In this document: positions 24,586 through 33,755 of the stretch, piece after piece
Layout: every line of letters starts with the position of its first letter
How positions within the stretch are numbered: position 1 is the stretch's first letter
Assembly: GCA_963840665.1 (NCBI GenBank)
Contig: CAWIZO010000011.1
Location: 775,043-839,042, forward strand
DNA from: DATFTE01 sp963840665
GTDB taxonomy: Bacteria; Acidobacteriota; Terriglobia; Terriglobales; Acidobacteriaceae
Length of the DNA: 64,000 nt
Direction of reading: 5' to 3'
The notes under the pieces: generated by a model
Databases searched by the model: none
The model's input: the letters and a program-made list of their open reading frames with translations, nothing else
What the model was told of the DNA's origin: nothing
Made by a program: the position numbers and the translations under genes

Positions 24586-25509
24586 CTAGGGCAGAACCAT
24601 CATTCCGTGGATCGTCCCCGCACTGTCGGTGTATCTTCCGACGATCGTTCCGGCGTTGTTCACGCCGCGACAGCGGGTTTCGGTAGCGATAGGGAAATTA
24701 ACCTTGGTGAATGTAGTTCCCTTCTTCTGGTACCCAGAGTACGGGCCCACATTCTGTACACAGCTTCCGGTGCAAAACAGCCCCACAACGGTGCCGGAAT
24801 CGTTGATTCGATCCGACGCAGTGGTGTTCGAGCCCGGAGGATCGATCGTGGTAAAGGTTGTGCCATTCGCCAACTGGAATCCGTGCTGTTGGCCGGCGGT
24901 ATCGATGTAGATTCCCACCATATTCGTCCCCGTGTTGTCGATGCCTGTTAACTCGGTGAGGGTGGCGCCATTCGGGGCGTTAAATGTGGTGTAGGTTGTT
25001 CCCGAGAGTGTGAAGCCGTGGAAAAGTCCATCGCTGCCGACATAGGTGCCCACAATGGTACCGGCGCTATTGATGCTCCACGCGTTGGTAAAGGTTGAGC
25101 CTGGCGGATCGATCTTCTTGTAGGTTCCTTTAGTGAAACTGAATCCATGCTCAACGCCAGCGGAATCGAAGTACCAGCCCACCACCGTATTGCTGTCATT
25201 GATCCCGTAAGCGAACGCCTGGGTGGAGCCCGGTGGTTTAAGGAACTTGAAAGTCGTCGGGTTGATCTGTACCCATGCGCGAGCGATCCCGCCATTTGCG
25301 CAAAGGCTGGTCATGCAATCAAAACCGACGATTAAGCCATTCGCGTTGATGTCATTCGCGTCCGTCTCAGCCGCGCCGGGAACGTCGATGGTGAAGAAAA
25401 CTGGAGCTGGGGGTTTTTGGGCGTGGAGTCTGGGAGCGGTGATGGCGAGCGAAAGGGCGAGGGAGAAGCAAAGCGCGAGGGAAGCGCTGATCCTCTTTCT
25501 TGTAGCCAT
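24586..25509 (-). CDS. HAF-repeat secreted protein (copy 1)
   Basis: The 307-residue product (start ATG 25509 with GGAGG upstream) has a signal peptide, MATRKRISASLALCFSLALS. At least five repeats of a G-IN--G-IVG-Y-D--G--HGF type follow, for example GINDSNTVVGWYFDSAGVEH and SINSAGTIVGTYVGSDG. These match the extracellular HAF repeat family and probably form a beta-propeller outside the cell. Function is unknown. It is a tandem paralogue of the gene at 25819-26694, sharing promoter-proximal sequence, REP element and terminator. Confidence 0.85.
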   Translation of the reverse strand: MATRKRISASLALCFSLALSLAITAPRLHAQKPPAPVFFTIDVPGAAETDANDINANGLIVGFDCMTSLCANGGIARAWVQINPTTFKFLKPPGSTQAFAYGINDSNTVVGWYFDSAGVEHGFSFTKGTYKKIDPPGSTFTNAWSINSAGTIVGTYVGSDGLFHGFTLSGTTYTTFNAPNGATLTELTGIDNTGTNMVGIYIDTAGQQHGFQLANGTTFTTIDPPGSNTTASDRINDSGTVVGLFCTGSCVQNVGPYSGYQKKGTTFTKVNFPIATETRCRGVNNAGTIVGRYTDSAGTIHGMMVLP

Positions 25510-25634
25510 GTCTGGCCTCCTGGAACTTTGGGCGCGCCATCGTACGTAGGCTGCCTCTCGCCTGTCAATTGGAGTCATGGTGCTCTGGACGGGCGTCCTA
25601 CAGGGAAGGCAAGTCTTCGTTCTAATTTTTGGAC

Positions 25635-25724
25635 GTTATCCTGATCCGGTAGGGCGAAGGATCTGGCGTGAAGTAGTTCGCTGGTGATGCGCGCCAGATC
25701 CCTCGCTTCGCTTCGGGATGACGT
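25635..25724. repeat. REP-like palindrome, type B, between HAF genes
   Basis: The element runs from GTTATCCTGATCCGGTAGGG to CTTCGCTTCGGGATGAC, with inner arms GGATCTGGCG and CGCCAGATCC. It is followed by the HAF copy 2 terminator. Confidence 0.75.
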
Positions 25725-25770
25725 CGGTTTGGCAGGTTTTCGTCAGCCAGCGGTGCATTTCTCTGGCAAC

Positions 25771-25799
25771 AAAAAAGCCGGGCTTGCGCCCGGCTTTTT
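25771..25799. terminator. Intrinsic terminator of the second HAF gene
   Basis: AAAAAAGCCGGGC and GCCCGGCTTTTT form a long perfect stem with a TTGC loop; it should stop transcription from both directions. Confidence 0.8.
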
Positions 25800-25818
25800 G
25801 AATGATCGGGGAGTCAAT

Positions 25819-26694
25819 CTACGGGACAAACATCATTCCGTGGATCACTCCGGCACTGTCTGTATAGCGTCCCACGACCGTTCCCGCATTGTTCAGTCCG
25901 CGGCAGCGAGTCTCCGTGGAACTGGGGTACATGATGGTCGCGTATTTACCGGCAGTTCGGCTGTAGCCGCTGAAGGGACCGGTGGTACTGGTGCCGTAGA
26001 GGCCGACAATTTCGCCGGTATCGTTAATGCGGTCGGTTGCCGTCACCGCGATGCCGGTGCCAGGGAACGTCACGCTGGTGAACTTTCCGTTGTTGAGGGT
26101 GAAGCCGTGCTCGACACCCGCGGAGTCATCGTAGATTCCGGTCATCTGTCCCAAGTTGTTGATGCCCGTGAATTCCGTAAGGATGGCGCCGTTAGGCGCG
26201 TTAAAGGTGGTGTAGGTGGTTCCGCTCAGAGTGAAGCCGTGGTAGATGCCATCGGTGCCGACGTAGGCTCCCACGATTTCGCCGGCGCTGTTAACGCCCC
26301 AGGCGTTGGTCAAGGTGGTTCCGGGCGGATCGATCGTCGTGTACTTGCCGCTTTTGAACGAGAAGCCGTGATCGATGCCGGCGGTGTCGATGTACCAGCC
26401 GACGATCTGGTTGCTGTCGTTAATTCCGTAGGCAAGAGTATCGGCTGCCTTTGGATAATTCAGTTTCTTGATGGTTCCATTCACCTGCGCCCAGCCATGC
26501 ATGATGCCAGCGGAGTCGGTGTAGAAGCCGACGATGGTGCCTTTGGTGTTGATGTCATTGGCGTCGGTCTCGATGGCTCCGGGGACGTCGACGGTCGTGT
26601 AGGTCTGGGCGTGAAGTTGAGGAGCGGTGAGGGCGAGGGTTACGGCGAGTGAGAAGCAGAGCACAAGAAACGTGCTGACCTTCTTGGTAGCCAT
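25819..26694 (-). CDS. HAF-repeat secreted protein (copy 2)
   Basis: The 291-residue product begins MATKKVSTFLVLCFSLAVTL, a signal peptide, with AGGAGG close upstream. It has the same HAF-type repeats as copy 1 (GINDSNQIVGWYIDTAGIDH, VNSAGEIVGAYVGTDG). The two proteins are alike throughout, including the ending GRYTDSAGVIHGMM. The 5' leader sequences (CGTACGTAG and flanks) and downstream palindromes are also alike, so a unit of about 1.2 kb was duplicated as a whole. It is probably extracellular; function unknown. Confidence 0.85.
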   Translation of the reverse strand: MATKKVSTFLVLCFSLAVTLALTAPQLHAQTYTTVDVPGAIETDANDINTKGTIVGFYTDSAGIMHGWAQVNGTIKKLNYPKAADTLAYGINDSNQIVGWYIDTAGIDHGFSFKSGKYTTIDPPGTTLTNAWGVNSAGEIVGAYVGTDGIYHGFTLSGTTYTTFNAPNGAILTEFTGINNLGQMTGIYDDSAGVEHGFTLNNGKFTSVTFPGTGIAVTATDRINDTGEIVGLYGTSTTGPFSGYSRTAGKYATIMYPSSTETRCRGLNNAGTVVGRYTDSAGVIHGMMFVP

Positions 26695-26818
26695 TTAGGC
26701 CTCCTGGAAATTTTGGCGCGCAATCGTACGTAGAGTGCGGCCCGCGTGTCAATCGGAGTAGTTGTGCTCTGTACGGGAGTCCTACACGGGATGCAAGTCT
26801 TCCTTTCCATTTTTGGAC

Positions 26819-26910
26819 GTCATCTTGAGCCGGGTAGGGCGAAGAATCTGGCGTGGAGTGGTCCGTGGGTGGTGCGCGCCAGATCCCTCGCTCTGCTTCG
26901 GGATGACGTC
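26819..26910. repeat. REP-like palindrome, type B, upstream of HAF copy 2
   Basis: GTCATCTTGAGCCGGGTAGG and CTCTGCTTCGGGATGAC are the ends; inner arms are AATCTGGCG and CGCCAGATC. Confidence 0.7.
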
Positions 26911-27025
26911 GGGCTTGGGGTCCGCGCCACATTTCGTTATGAAAATCGCAACAGGCTCGCCACTTCGTCACGCGTCGTGACAAAATAGCCGAGGTTCCAC
27001 AAATCCATTTCACGGCCCGCTGTGC

Positions 27026-28696
27026 ATGACGGCTTCGGCAAAGTTACTCGATACTCCCGACTTCCGCGTCCTGTTTGAATCGGCGCCGGCTCTCTACGTG
27101 GTGTTGCGCCCGGACTTCACCATTGTGGCGGCGACCGATGCCTATCTGGCCGCGACCATGACCCGCCGCGAAGGCGTGTTGGGCCGTGGCATCTTCGAAG
27201 TTTTTCCCGACAACCCAAACGATCCGGCCGCCAGCGGCGTACAGAATCTGCGGGCATCGCTTGAGCGGGTGCGCGACCATCGCGAATCCGACACCATGCC
27301 GATGCAGAAATACGATATCCGCCGCCCGCAGTCGGAGGGTGGCGGGTTCGAGGTGCGTTATTGGTGTCCCGTGAACTCTCCCGTGTTGGGGAAGGATGGT
27401 GAGCTGGAGTACATCATTCATCGCGTCGAAGATGTGACCGAATTCGCGCAGATGGCGCAGTTCGGCAGCGAGCAGAAGGAGTTGACCCAGAAGCTGCAAA
27501 CCCAACTGGAACATCTGGAGGCGGAAGCGTACCAGCGTGGACAACAACTGGAAGAAGCGAACCGCCGGCGGCTGGAGACCGTGGGACGGCTGGCCGGCGG
27601 CGTGGCGCACGATTTCAACAATCTGCTCGCGGTCATCCTGGGCTACGCGCGGGTGGTAAGGGAGCGGTTGCCCCAGGACAGTCCCTTGCAGCCGGAGTTG
27701 CTGCAGATCGAGAAAGCGGGCAACAAGGGCGCCTCGCTGACCCGCCAATTGCTGGCATACAGCCGAAGGCAAGTGCTGGAACCCAAGGTCCTGAACCTGA
27801 ACAAGGTGGTCGAGGGAATTGAACCGTTCCTCCGGAGACTGATGGGTGCGGAGATAGAGCTGAGCATCCGGTTGGACATAAATCCGGGACGAGTGAAAGC
27901 GGATCCGGGACAGATCGAGCAGGTGCTGATGAACCTGGCGATCAATGCGCGCGATGCTATGCCGAACGGAGGCAAGCTGACGGTCGAAACTTCACGAGCG
28001 GAGTTGGATGAAACCTATGCCCATGGACGTTCTGGCATTAAGCCGGGCCCGTATGTGGTGATGATGGTGTCCGACAACGGAGTAGGGATGACCAGCGCCA
28101 CGAAAGAGCGGCTGTTCGAGCCTTTTTTCTCGACCAAGGAAGCGGGCAAGGGAACGGGGCTGGGTCTGGCGACGGTCTACGGAATCGTGAAGCAGAGTGG
28201 GGGAAACATCTGGGCGTACAGCGAACTAGACATGGGCACGACTTTCAAAGTCTATTTACCGCAGACAGAAGAGGCGCTGAGCCGCGAAGGCGCAGTAGAG
28301 AGCGATAACAATGCGGCAAACGGGAAAGAAACCGTGTTGTTAGTGGAGGATCATCCGGATTTACGCGACTTACTGACGTCCATGCTGGAACGTTACGGCT
28401 ACACGGTGCTGTCGGCACCGAATCCAGCGAAGGGATTGGAGACCGCAAACTCCTATCAGGAGCCGATCCACCTGTTAGTGAGCGATGTGATGCTACCGGG
28501 GATGAACGGCCGGCAATTCGCCGACGAGATGACGAAGTCGCGGCCGGGGATCAAAGTGTTACTTATGTCGGGATATACGGAAAACATCATCACCCAGCAG
28601 TCACCGCTCGACGGCGGCACCGCCTTCCTGCAAAAGCCCTTCACGCAGGAAGTCCTGGCCAGAAGAATTCGGCAGTTACTCGATAGCACGCGCTGA
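27026..28696 (+). CDS. PAS-containing hybrid histidine kinase with receiver domain
   Basis: The 556-residue protein has a PAS domain (about 10-145), a short coiled coil, and a kinase core. The H-box is GGVAHDFNNLLAVI (His near 195), the N-box NLAINARDAMPNGG, and the ATP-lid motifs DNGVGM and GTGLGLATVYGIVKQSGG. A C-terminal receiver (about 435-556) has the phospho-Asp in LLVSDVMLPGMNG and Lys in FLQKPF. No transmembrane helix is seen, so it senses an internal signal. Hybrid kinases of this type relay phosphate within themselves or to a partner. The sigma54 activator follows 150 bp downstream and could belong to the same pathway. Confidence 0.9.
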   Translation: MTASAKLLDTPDFRVLFESAPALYVVLRPDFTIVAATDAYLAATMTRREGVLGRGIFEVFPDNPNDPAASGVQNLRASLERVRDHRESDTMPMQKYDIRRPQSEGGGFEVRYWCPVNSPVLGKDGELEYIIHRVEDVTEFAQMAQFGSEQKELTQKLQTQLEHLEAEAYQRGQQLEEANRRRLETVGRLAGGVAHDFNNLLAVILGYARVVRERLPQDSPLQPELLQIEKAGNKGASLTRQLLAYSRRQVLEPKVLNLNKVVEGIEPFLRRLMGAEIELSIRLDINPGRVKADPGQIEQVLMNLAINARDAMPNGGKLTVETSRAELDETYAHGRSGIKPGPYVVMMVSDNGVGMTSATKERLFEPFFSTKEAGKGTGLGLATVYGIVKQSGGNIWAYSELDMGTTFKVYLPQTEEALSREGAVESDNNAANGKETVLLVEDHPDLRDLLTSMLERYGYTVLSAPNPAKGLETANSYQEPIHLLVSDVMLPGMNGRQFADEMTKSRPGIKVLLMSGYTENIITQQSPLDGGTAFLQKPFTQEVLARRIRQLLDSTR

Positions 28697-28732
28697 GGCT
28701 GGCGGGTGCTGTCATGGCCCTGCTCCCCACAT

Positions 28733-28750
28733 CTGTGATCTAGATCACAG
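28733..28750. promoter_or_regulatory. CRP/FNR-type binding palindrome
   Basis: CTGTGATCTAGATCACAG is an 18-bp perfect palindrome that fits TGTGA-N6-TCACA exactly. It lies in the 152-bp gap between the hybrid kinase and the sigma54 activator, about 99 bp before the activator's GTG start, so a CRP-family regulator probably controls the activator. Confidence 0.6.
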
Positions 28751-28848
28751 CATCCCGTGCTTTCCCGTCCATAGACTTCTCTTCGTCTGTTTTCATTACC
28801 TAACTTCGGCCATCTCAATGCCATGGGGCGATTTGTAAGGGAGGCGCT

Positions 28849-31104
28849 GTGGGTTCCTATACTCGCAACGTCGGGGACGAATCTCGGGCAAGCGTTCCTG
28901 ACAAGTTTGACATTTTTCATAACTACCTGCACGAGCAGGGCGACTGGTACCGCGACTTACTCGATCACAGCCGGGATCTGTTGTGTGTCCACGATCTCGA
29001 AGGGCGGTTACTGGCCTGCAATCCGGCGCCGGCGCGCGTGCTGGGATACAGCGTCGAGGAACTGCTGAAAATTCCCATGCGCGAACTGGTAGTCCCCGGC
29101 TACCGGAAGCACTTCGACGCCTACCTGCAAGAAATCGCCAGTACTGGAGAGGCGAACGGAGTGCTCGCGGTGCTCAGTCGCAACGGCGAGCAGCGGCTCT
29201 GGGAATATCACAACAGCCTGCGCACCGAAGGGGTATCTGTGTCGGTGGTGCGCGGCATCGCGCATGACGTCACGGAGCAGAAATGGGCGGAGCGACGGCT
29301 GCGCGAAACGACAGAGAAGTTGCTGGAAGAGGCGGTGGGGCGGGAGAGAGCCTGGCAGGAATCGCAGTTATTCCGCACTCTGGTAGACCAGTCAACCGAT
29401 GCCATCGAGTTACTGGATCTGGAGACGTTACGCTTTTTGGACGCCAACGAGGCCGCTTACACTGCGCTCGGCTACTGCCGGCAAGAACTTCTGGGGATGC
29501 GGATTTTCGACATCGTTCCCAATCTCACGGAAGCATCCCGGTTTTGGCACAAGGAAAAGTTGCGGCAGACTGGATCGGTCACGATCGAGAGTGTTCACCG
29601 CCGGAAAGATGGGTCGACGTTCCCGGTGGAGGTCACTCTGAAGCGTGTGCAACTGGATCGCGGCTACGTTGTGGCCATTGCCCGGGACATCACCGAACGC
29701 AAGCGGACTGAATTGGCGCTGAAGGCGAGCGAGAGCCATTTTCGTATGCTGGTGGAGCAGGCGTCCGATGGAATTTTTGTGGCCGACGCAAGCGGAAGAT
29801 ATACGGACGTGAACCGCGCGGGAGCGGAGATGCTGGGCTATTCCAAGGAAGAACTAGTCAAGCTGGCGATCAGCGACGTTGTGGTTTCAGAAGAAATACC
29901 TCGCGTCTGGGAGGAGGCAGAGCGGTTCAAAGATGGATCGATTCTTCGCTCGGAATGGACGTTTAAGCGGAAGGATGGCAGCGTGTTTCCCGGCGAACTG
30001 GTGGGCCGGCGACTGCCGGATGGCCGTCTGCAAGGTATCGTGCGCGACGTTACCGAGCGCAAGCGCAACGAGCAGGCGCTGCGGGCAGCCGTGGAGGAGT
30101 TGCGTCAGGCGAAAGAGAAATTGGCCGAAGAGAGGCTCTATTTAGAAGAGGAAATCGATACCGAGATGGGCTTCGGCGAGATTGTGGGCCAGAGCAAAGC
30201 CCTGAAGCAAGTGCTGTCGCAGGTGACCACGGTGGCCGCCAGCGACGCCACAGTGCTAGTAGAGGGCGAAACTGGGACAGGGAAAGAACTGATCGCGCGC
30301 GCAATTCACCGTATAAGCACGAGGCGTGGCAACAGCTTTATCAAAATGAATTGTGCGGCGATTCCTACGGGTCTGTTAGAAAGCGAATTGTTTGGCCACG
30401 AGAAAGGCGCCTTTACGGGAGCCGTTGACCGCAAACTTGGGCGACTGGAACTGGCCGACCGGGGCACGCTATTTCTGGACGAGATTGGGGAGATTCCCCT
30501 CAGCATGCAGCCCAAGCTGCTGCGTGTTTTGCAGGACCAGGAGTTCGAGCGGCTGGGTGGCACGCGTACCTTACACGTGGACTTCCGCCTGGTGGTGGCC
30601 ACCAACCGCGACTTGTGGGATAGCGTGAAGCGGGGGGAATTTCGCAGCGACCTCTACTACCGGTTGAAGGTGTTTCCGGTGACGGTGCCTCCGCTGCGCG
30701 AGCGGAGAGAGGATATTCCGGACCTGGTGGAGCACTTCGTGCGCATCTATGCCACGCGGATGAAAAAGTCGATTACCAGCATCCCAAAGCGAACGATGGA
30801 AGTGCTGGAACACTGGGACTGGCCCGGAAATATCCGGGAGTTGGAGAATTTCGTGGAGAGATCGGTGATTCTGACGGAAGGCTCGGTGCTTCGGGCCCCG
30901 CTCCAGGAGCTGTCGCCGGCGGCGATTATGACCACCAGCCTGACGCTGGAAGAGGCGCAGAAGGAGCACATCCTGAGGGTGCTGCGGGAGAGTGGAGGCC
31001 AGCTGGGAGGTCCGACGGGCGCGGCGGCGCGTCTGGGATTGAAGCGGACCACGCTGCAGTCGAAGTTGAAGCAGTTGGGAATTGGGTACAAACGCGAGCG
31101 GTAG
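28849..31104 (+). CDS. Sigma54-dependent activator with three PAS domains
   Basis: GTG 28849 is the start, with AAGGGAGG a few bases upstream. The 751-residue protein has three PAS domains (about 25-140, 165-285 and 290-405) and then an AAA+ sigma54-interaction domain (about 440-670). Walker A is GETGTGKE, the sigma54-contact loop is GAFTGA (near 520) and Walker B is GTLFLDEIGE. A Fis-type helix-turn-helix closes the protein (ARLGLKRTTLQSKLKQLGI). It should bind upstream enhancer sites and open RNA polymerase-sigma54 complexes in response to a PAS-sensed signal. No receiver domain is present, so phosphorylation by the kinase next door would need an adaptor. Confidence 0.95.
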   Translation: MGSYTRNVGDESRASVPDKFDIFHNYLHEQGDWYRDLLDHSRDLLCVHDLEGRLLACNPAPARVLGYSVEELLKIPMRELVVPGYRKHFDAYLQEIASTGEANGVLAVLSRNGEQRLWEYHNSLRTEGVSVSVVRGIAHDVTEQKWAERRLRETTEKLLEEAVGRERAWQESQLFRTLVDQSTDAIELLDLETLRFLDANEAAYTALGYCRQELLGMRIFDIVPNLTEASRFWHKEKLRQTGSVTIESVHRRKDGSTFPVEVTLKRVQLDRGYVVAIARDITERKRTELALKASESHFRMLVEQASDGIFVADASGRYTDVNRAGAEMLGYSKEELVKLAISDVVVSEEIPRVWEEAERFKDGSILRSEWTFKRKDGSVFPGELVGRRLPDGRLQGIVRDVTERKRNEQALRAAVEELRQAKEKLAEERLYLEEEIDTEMGFGEIVGQSKALKQVLSQVTTVAASDATVLVEGETGTGKELIARAIHRISTRRGNSFIKMNCAAIPTGLLESELFGHEKGAFTGAVDRKLGRLELADRGTLFLDEIGEIPLSMQPKLLRVLQDQEFERLGGTRTLHVDFRLVVATNRDLWDSVKRGEFRSDLYYRLKVFPVTVPPLRERREDIPDLVEHFVRIYATRMKKSITSIPKRTMEVLEHWDWPGNIRELENFVERSVILTEGSVLRAPLQELSPAAIMTTSLTLEEAQKEHILRVLRESGGQLGGPTGAAARLGLKRTTLQSKLKQLGIGYKRER

Positions 31105-31157
31105 CAGCTTCTGACTGCTACGCCGCCCACGAGTGAGGACTTGGGCTCCCGTTACTT

Positions 31158-31778
31158 CTACGGTGTGGTCGAATACAGTCCTACAATTTTAGCTGTGCCG
31201 AGAATGTGTCCCGCGGCACCGACATCAATCAAGCCTTGATAAAGCGTTTCGGCATTAGCGGGGAAATTCGCCGACGACGGCAGCTTGAGCATTTTGTCGA
31301 GCGCGTACACGGTGAACACATAGTGATGGACGGTTGGCTCAACCCCCATTGGCGGACACGGGCCATCGTATTCGGCGCCGATGAAAAAGTCATTGATGAT
31401 TTGCGTGCCGAAAGTGCTGCCCGCGACCCCGGCGTTTTCGGGAAGACCAGTGGCGCTGGCCGAGATGTTGTATATCCCCCAGTGCGTAAATGCCGCCGTG
31501 ACATCGTAGGCCACCACGACGAAGCTCCTCGTGCCCGAGGGCGCGTTGCTCCAGGAGAGTTCAGGCGACTGGTTTCCGCCCGGGCTTCCGTTCAGCGAGC
31601 AGACGTTGAGGCCGTTCACGATGATGTCGCTGAGGGTGCTGGGAGGAAGTGTTCCGTTGTTCTGGAAAGTCGAGCTGGTGACCTGGAAGGTCTGCTCAGA
31701 TGAGGGCCTGCTTTGTGCAGCTGCGGTCAGAGTCAACAAGGACATCAGCAGGATGAAGCAGCCGAGGCGAGTTTTCAT
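31158..31778 (-). CDS. PEBP/YbhB-like exported protein
   Basis: The 206-residue product has a signal peptide, MKTRLGCFILLMSLLTLTAA, and AAAGGAG upstream. The PEBP core is visible in QSPELSWSNAPSGTRSFVVV, GAEYDGPCPPMG and HHYVFTVYALD, where Asp/His/Pro form the anion-binding pocket. The family is phosphatidylethanolamine-binding-like and its bacterial role is unknown. It probably resides in the periplasm and stands alone. Confidence 0.87.
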   Translation of the reverse strand: MKTRLGCFILLMSLLTLTAAAQSRPSSEQTFQVTSSTFQNNGTLPPSTLSDIIVNGLNVCSLNGSPGGNQSPELSWSNAPSGTRSFVVVAYDVTAAFTHWGIYNISASATGLPENAGVAGSTFGTQIINDFFIGAEYDGPCPPMGVEPTVHHYVFTVYALDKMLKLPSSANFPANAETLYQGLIDVGAAGHILGTAKIVGLYSTTP

Positions 31779-31923
31779 AAGCGGCTCCTTTGCGGAGTTG
31801 ATCTTCGCTGTGCGCCAGGGAATTTGGGGGCCGGAAATGACATCCTGAGAAAAGGGGTGCCTGCAAGATCAGAAACGGTAGAGCGGGATTATGCCCCCGG
31901 GATGGACGGGCGTCAAGCAAAGA

Positions 31924-31975
31924 GTGCACCGGGAGATTCGAACGCCCGATCTCCTGGTGCGCGAGTAGCCACGCA
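31924..31975 (-). pseudogene. Degenerate tRNA 3'-half remnant
   Basis: On the minus strand GTGGCTACTCGCG, a CACCAGGAGATCGGGC segment and GTTCGAATCTCCC resemble the anticodon arm, variable loop and T-arm of the tRNA-Arg fragment at 34069-34117. The 5' half is absent and the acceptor end is altered. I read it as an old integration scar; a coincidental match is possible. Confidence 0.35.
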
Positions 31976-32012
31976 TCCGCACCTGGAGCGGATGAGTGGT
32001 CCAGCTTCGTTG

Positions 32013-33755
32013 TTACTGTACGGTCAAGCTGATTGTTGACTTGTGGAGGATCGGATAGTTCGGAGCAGGTCCGACATCCTGCACCGTAAGTAGATGCGAT
32101 CCTTTTACCAGAGTGTAGTTTTGGTTGATAAACAGGCTGGTGACTGCATAGCCCAGCGGCGAGTTCCCGAGCTTTAGCCCGTTATCCCATACTTCCACGT
32201 GATCGACCTGTTGCGAGGAGTTGTTTTGCTCGTAGGCGTAAGCGTTCACCAGTACCGAGGTTCCCTTGTGAGTTCCTTTAATCGGGGAGTTCACATAGAC
32301 GTTGTTGGCCGAAGAGATAGTAATGCTGAAGATGGTGCGATGCAGAACGACCTCGCCGCTGGTGACGTCCTGGACAGTGATCTGGTGGGTTCCGGGAGCC
32401 AGCGAATTGAACCACTGGCTGATGGTGGCGCCCTTCGGCGAATCGCCAAGCTTCTTGCCATCGGCCCAGACTTCGAGGTGATCGACGCTGCCGCCTGCTT
32501 CGACGGCGTACGCGTTCACGGGAAAAAGACTGGCTTGGGTGGAATTGCCGGCGGGTGTGGTGATGAATACGCCGTTGGTGGATGAAACGGTGAAGGTGAC
32601 TGTTTGTTTGTGGAGGATGGCGTAGGTGGGAGCAGGGCCGATGTCTTGCACGGTCATGGTATGCGATCCGGCGGAGAGCTTGAAACTCTGATTGACGGCA
32701 GGGGTGAACACGTTGGCGAGCTTGGCGCCGTTATCCCAAACCTCGACATGGTCGATTTTGGAGGAGAGTTCAGATGCGGCGGCATTCACCGGCACGCTGG
32801 CTCCCTGAATCGATTGATTGGCGGGAGCATTGATGATGACGCTGCCGGCGGCGGGTTGGAAAAAATCCGACAAATCGGCGGCGCCGGAGGCCTGCCCCGG
32901 GTAGGTGGTGATTCCCAGCGAATCGAGAATGGTGCGTAAAGAGTTCTGATGCTGGTAATAGAGGTAGGAAGTTTCGTCGGTCTTCAGGTTCGGGCCGATC
33001 AGGGAGGTGTAAACCTGTCCTTGAGCGTCGCCGTTGCCGTTGTCGAACGTAACGAGGATGAGGCCGGTGCCTCCGGTCTTGAAATCGGTCTGGGTGAAGA
33101 GTGTGGCGAGATTGTTTTGCAAGAAGTCGTCGGCGGCGGCGAGAGTGCCGTCGTGGGCGTCGTAGTTGCCGTCTGGGACGATGATGGCGAAGCGTGGAAG
33201 GGTTCCGGCGGCCACGTCGACGACAAACTGCTCGAAGTCCACGACGGCGCCCTGGGAGCCGAGGGTGTTGCTGAGAATATCGCTGTACCAGACGGCTCCG
33301 TTGTGGCGGCGATAGTAGTGAGTGCCGCGGGCGCTGTCAGGTGTGGTGACCGTGCCTCCGGCGTTCAGGTAATTCTGGGCGTACACCTTCCAGGAGATGG
33401 ACTGGTTGTTCATGAGGCGGAAGATGTTGTCGTCCGTAATGGGACTTGTGCAGTCGTTCCCGTTGCAGCCGAAGGCGGATTCTGAACTGCCGGAGGCGAG
33501 CCAGAGATAGTCGAGCAAAGATCCGGCGGCGTTGGAGTAGTAATTGGCGGCATTGCCGAAAAGAGTGCCTTGACTGACGAGCCAGGGTGCTCCGGGGGGA
33601 GGGCCGACGACGGTGCTGTAAGAAGTGTTTTCGTCGACCATTAGAATTACATGCTGCGCCAATGGAACCTGCGCCGCGGCAGTCCCGGCAAGCAGAAGAA
33701 ACAGCGCGAGCAGACACACTGCGAGCTTGGCAAAATTCTGGTAGAAAGCGGGCAC
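32013..33755 (-). CDS. Exported phosphoesterase with C-terminal Ig-like repeats
   Basis: The 580-residue protein begins with a signal peptide ending near AAAQ. The N-terminal part (about 30-290) matches the phosphoesterase/acid phosphatase family (QHVILMVDENTSYSTVVG, with a metal-binding region near TPDSARGTHYYRRHNG and the DFEQFVVDV and PDGNYDAHDG blocks). The C-terminal 280 residues hold about three repeats, each with VDHLEVWADGKKLG-like text and HTMTVQD/ITVQD strands, which look like Ig-like carbohydrate- or surface-binding modules. It probably hydrolyses phosphate esters outside the cell or in the periplasm. Confidence 0.82.
   Translation of the reverse strand: MPAFYQNFAKLAVCLLALFLLLAGTAAAQVPLAQHVILMVDENTSYSTVVGPPPGAPWLVSQGTLFGNAANYYSNAAGSLLDYLWLASGSSESAFGCNGNDCTSPITDDNIFRLMNNQSISWKVYAQNYLNAGGTVTTPDSARGTHYYRRHNGAVWYSDILSNTLGSQGAVVDFEQFVVDVAAGTLPRFAIIVPDGNYDAHDGTLAAADDFLQNNLATLFTQTDFKTGGTGLILVTFDNGNGDAQGQVYTSLIGPNLKTDETSYLYYQHQNSLRTILDSLGITTYPGQASGAADLSDFFQPAAGSVIINAPANQSIQGASVPVNAAASELSSKIDHVEVWDNGAKLANVFTPAVNQSFKLSAGSHTMTVQDIGPAPTYAILHKQTVTFTVSSTNGVFITTPAGNSTQASLFPVNAYAVEAGGSVDHLEVWADGKKLGDSPKGATISQWFNSLAPGTHQITVQDVTSGEVVLHRTIFSITISSANNVYVNSPIKGTHKGTSVLVNAYAYEQNNSSQQVDHVEVWDNGLKLGNSPLGYAVTSLFINQNYTLVKGSHLLTVQDVGPAPNYPILHKSTISLTVQ

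Noticed and set aside
31101..31121. Terminator after the sigma54 activator
   Set aside because: GTAGCAG/CTGCTAC forms a 7-bp stem, but it overlaps the stop codon and has no T-run after it.
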